Assembly (NCBI GenBank): GCA_037576195.1
Contig: CM075104.1
Coordinates: 6,392,775 to 6,456,774 of the forward strand
DNA length: 64,000 nt
Origin: Phytoseiulus persimilis
Lineage: Eukaryota; Arthropoda; Arachnida; Mesostigmata; Phytoseiidae
Direction of reading: 5' to 3'
Positions 62,823 to 64,000 of the stretch are shown piece by piece (the stretch's first letter is position 1; every line of letters starts with the position of its first letter). The position numbers and the translations under genes are program-made. Below the pieces are notes generated by a model. That model searched no databases, had not been told where the DNA came from, and saw only the letters and a list, made by a program, of their open reading frames with translations.

Positions 62823-64000
62823 ACCTCTCAGAAATCGATACAGGACAGGCTGAACATCCTGAGCTGAAGGACGAGAATTGCTTGAATCTATTCCATGAGA
62901 GTCCAGTTCTCTCGAATCCAACCAGCTACGAAACTTTGCGTCAGCGAGGATTCTGAGCGCAAAGGAAAAACACCCAATACAGAGTTTTGTCAGTTCAGAC
63001 CGGATTTGTTGAAATGCTCCGAACTCAGAGACAGCAGAAGCGGGCTTAGTTTGAATTTCACTGCCCGAAGGCTTTTGCTAAAGTCGACAATGACGGATGG
63101 TCCAAGCGAGTGCGTTCGTTCCATCGCTTGTTCATGTCGGGGGCGCCGGTGGTGGTCGTCGTCGTCACCACTCGTTACCGAGTGCGACTCCAACAGCTTG
63201 GGGCTGTATGAGCCGAATCCTGCTGGTGACCCGGTTCTTTGGCTCCCTGGTTGGCTCGGGTAGTTTCCAGAGCTGCCGAGCAGCTTGCCCCGTCCGTCTG
63301 TTCGCTCAGGTATCGAAACGATCCCGCGAACTTTCCCGAGCGACCGACCGGATTCGTACAACGACCAGAGCTTATCGGACAAAGTGGGTAACTGAATTTG
63401 CCCATGAGCTCGCCAATCCAACGGGATTCGCAGCAGGCCACGCTCGGCCGCCCACGACCATCGAATTGTTTGCTGGTCCGGGAAAGTTGAGTCGGCTTCG
63501 GGGAACTGACGGAAAGGATGACCAACCCACTGACAGATTTGTTCTCGAACGTTTCGCAACTTGCAGCGTCGTCCGGGGCCCACCATCGGGCACGTGAGAG
63601 ACCGGCGGCAATTCTCATCGTTAATTAGGACTTGGGACCGAGTGCAGGAAGGGTCAGCCGATACAGCGGTTGTCTTTTGCGAATTTTTGAGTTCGAGGGA
63701 TCTGCCCACGGCAATCATCGTCGGAGGGCTGGATTAACTTTTAATTTCAGTGCAATACCACGCCGAGAGAGTCCCTTGGTCGCTGTTCCGGGAGCACCGC
63801 GCACTGAAATCATTTCGAATCAGTGGGTTTGTCCGAACGATCATATTTTTCCAAAGGGTTGCCGCCGAGGAGAGAATCCCTCCGGCTGAAGGCTCGGCGA
63901 ACCGAGGGAAGGAGGGGGGAGAGCGGGGTTCTGGGAGTTCGGTTGCGTTTAGGATGGGTCTTCCGATCCGTCAGACGGGGCTAATTCCGACCGCAGAGCG
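62823..64000. other. Intergenic stretch to the window edge, no supported gene
   Basis: GC-rich plus and minus frames of 120-240 codons overlap each other over 62990-63720. The longest (minus, 242 codons) lacks an ATG start and any domain. A gene continuing beyond the window cannot be excluded. Confidence 0.4.

Noticed and set aside
62990-63718. 242-codon minus frame, the longest in the window
   Set aside because: No ATG start, composition follows the local GC-rich DNA, overlapped by long frames on the other strand, and no recognisable domain.

Overview
The window is nuclear DNA from an invertebrate animal, most likely an arthropod and possibly a chelicerate. The reasons are: two intron-containing genes with GT-AG introns of 120-970 bases; an animal-type Rab11 with the metazoan exon content; hAT-type and Tc1/mariner-type miniature transposons with proper target-site duplications; and the remnant of a LINE whose C-terminal Cys/His motif resembles, from memory, elements common in tick and spider genomes. 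There are no bacterial operons, Shine-Dalgarno sites or prophage features. Base composition is near 50% GC, and chance open frames of 150-210 codons are expected at this length, so length alone was not accepted as evidence for a gene.

Only two genes can be assembled with confidence, both on the minus strand. The first (6821-9027, five coding exons, 250 residues) is a divergent Rho-like small GTPase. Its guanine-recognition motifs are kept, but its phosphate-binding loop and DxxG motif are broken and it has no C-terminal prenylation box. It has a good AATAAA signal 0.5 kb downstream. The second (22780-24815, four coding exons, 218 residues) is an intact Rab11, with a candidate 5' untranslated-exon acceptor and an AATAAA signal. 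Its first intron carries a ~190-base purine/pyrimidine tract. Both proteins belong to the small-GTPase superfamily, but they are 14 kb apart and nothing links them as a unit.

Layout: 1-5 kb, no gene, a short array of a ~44-bp repeat; 5.1-5.4 kb, a possible microprotein ORF; 6.3-9.4 kb, the Rho-like gene and its CpG-rich upstream region; 9.4-22 kb, mostly intergenic, with a 99-bp hAT miniature element, a possible HEAT-like exon, a foldback element, a LINE remnant interrupted by ~0.4 kb of foreign sequence, a larger array of the same 44-bp repeat, and a diverged miniature element; 22.2-24.9 kb, Rab11; 25-64 kb, no recognised gene, but a candidate two-exon gene with poly(A) signal near 37 kb, a long-arm TA-flanked miniature transposon at 48.1 kb, a degenerate open region at 58.2-58.9 kb, and a hAT miniature element with a perfect 8-bp duplication at 62.6 kb.

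No previously undescribed multi-gene system could be demonstrated. The most interesting items are the degenerate Rho-family protein and the set of well-delimited non-autonomous transposons.
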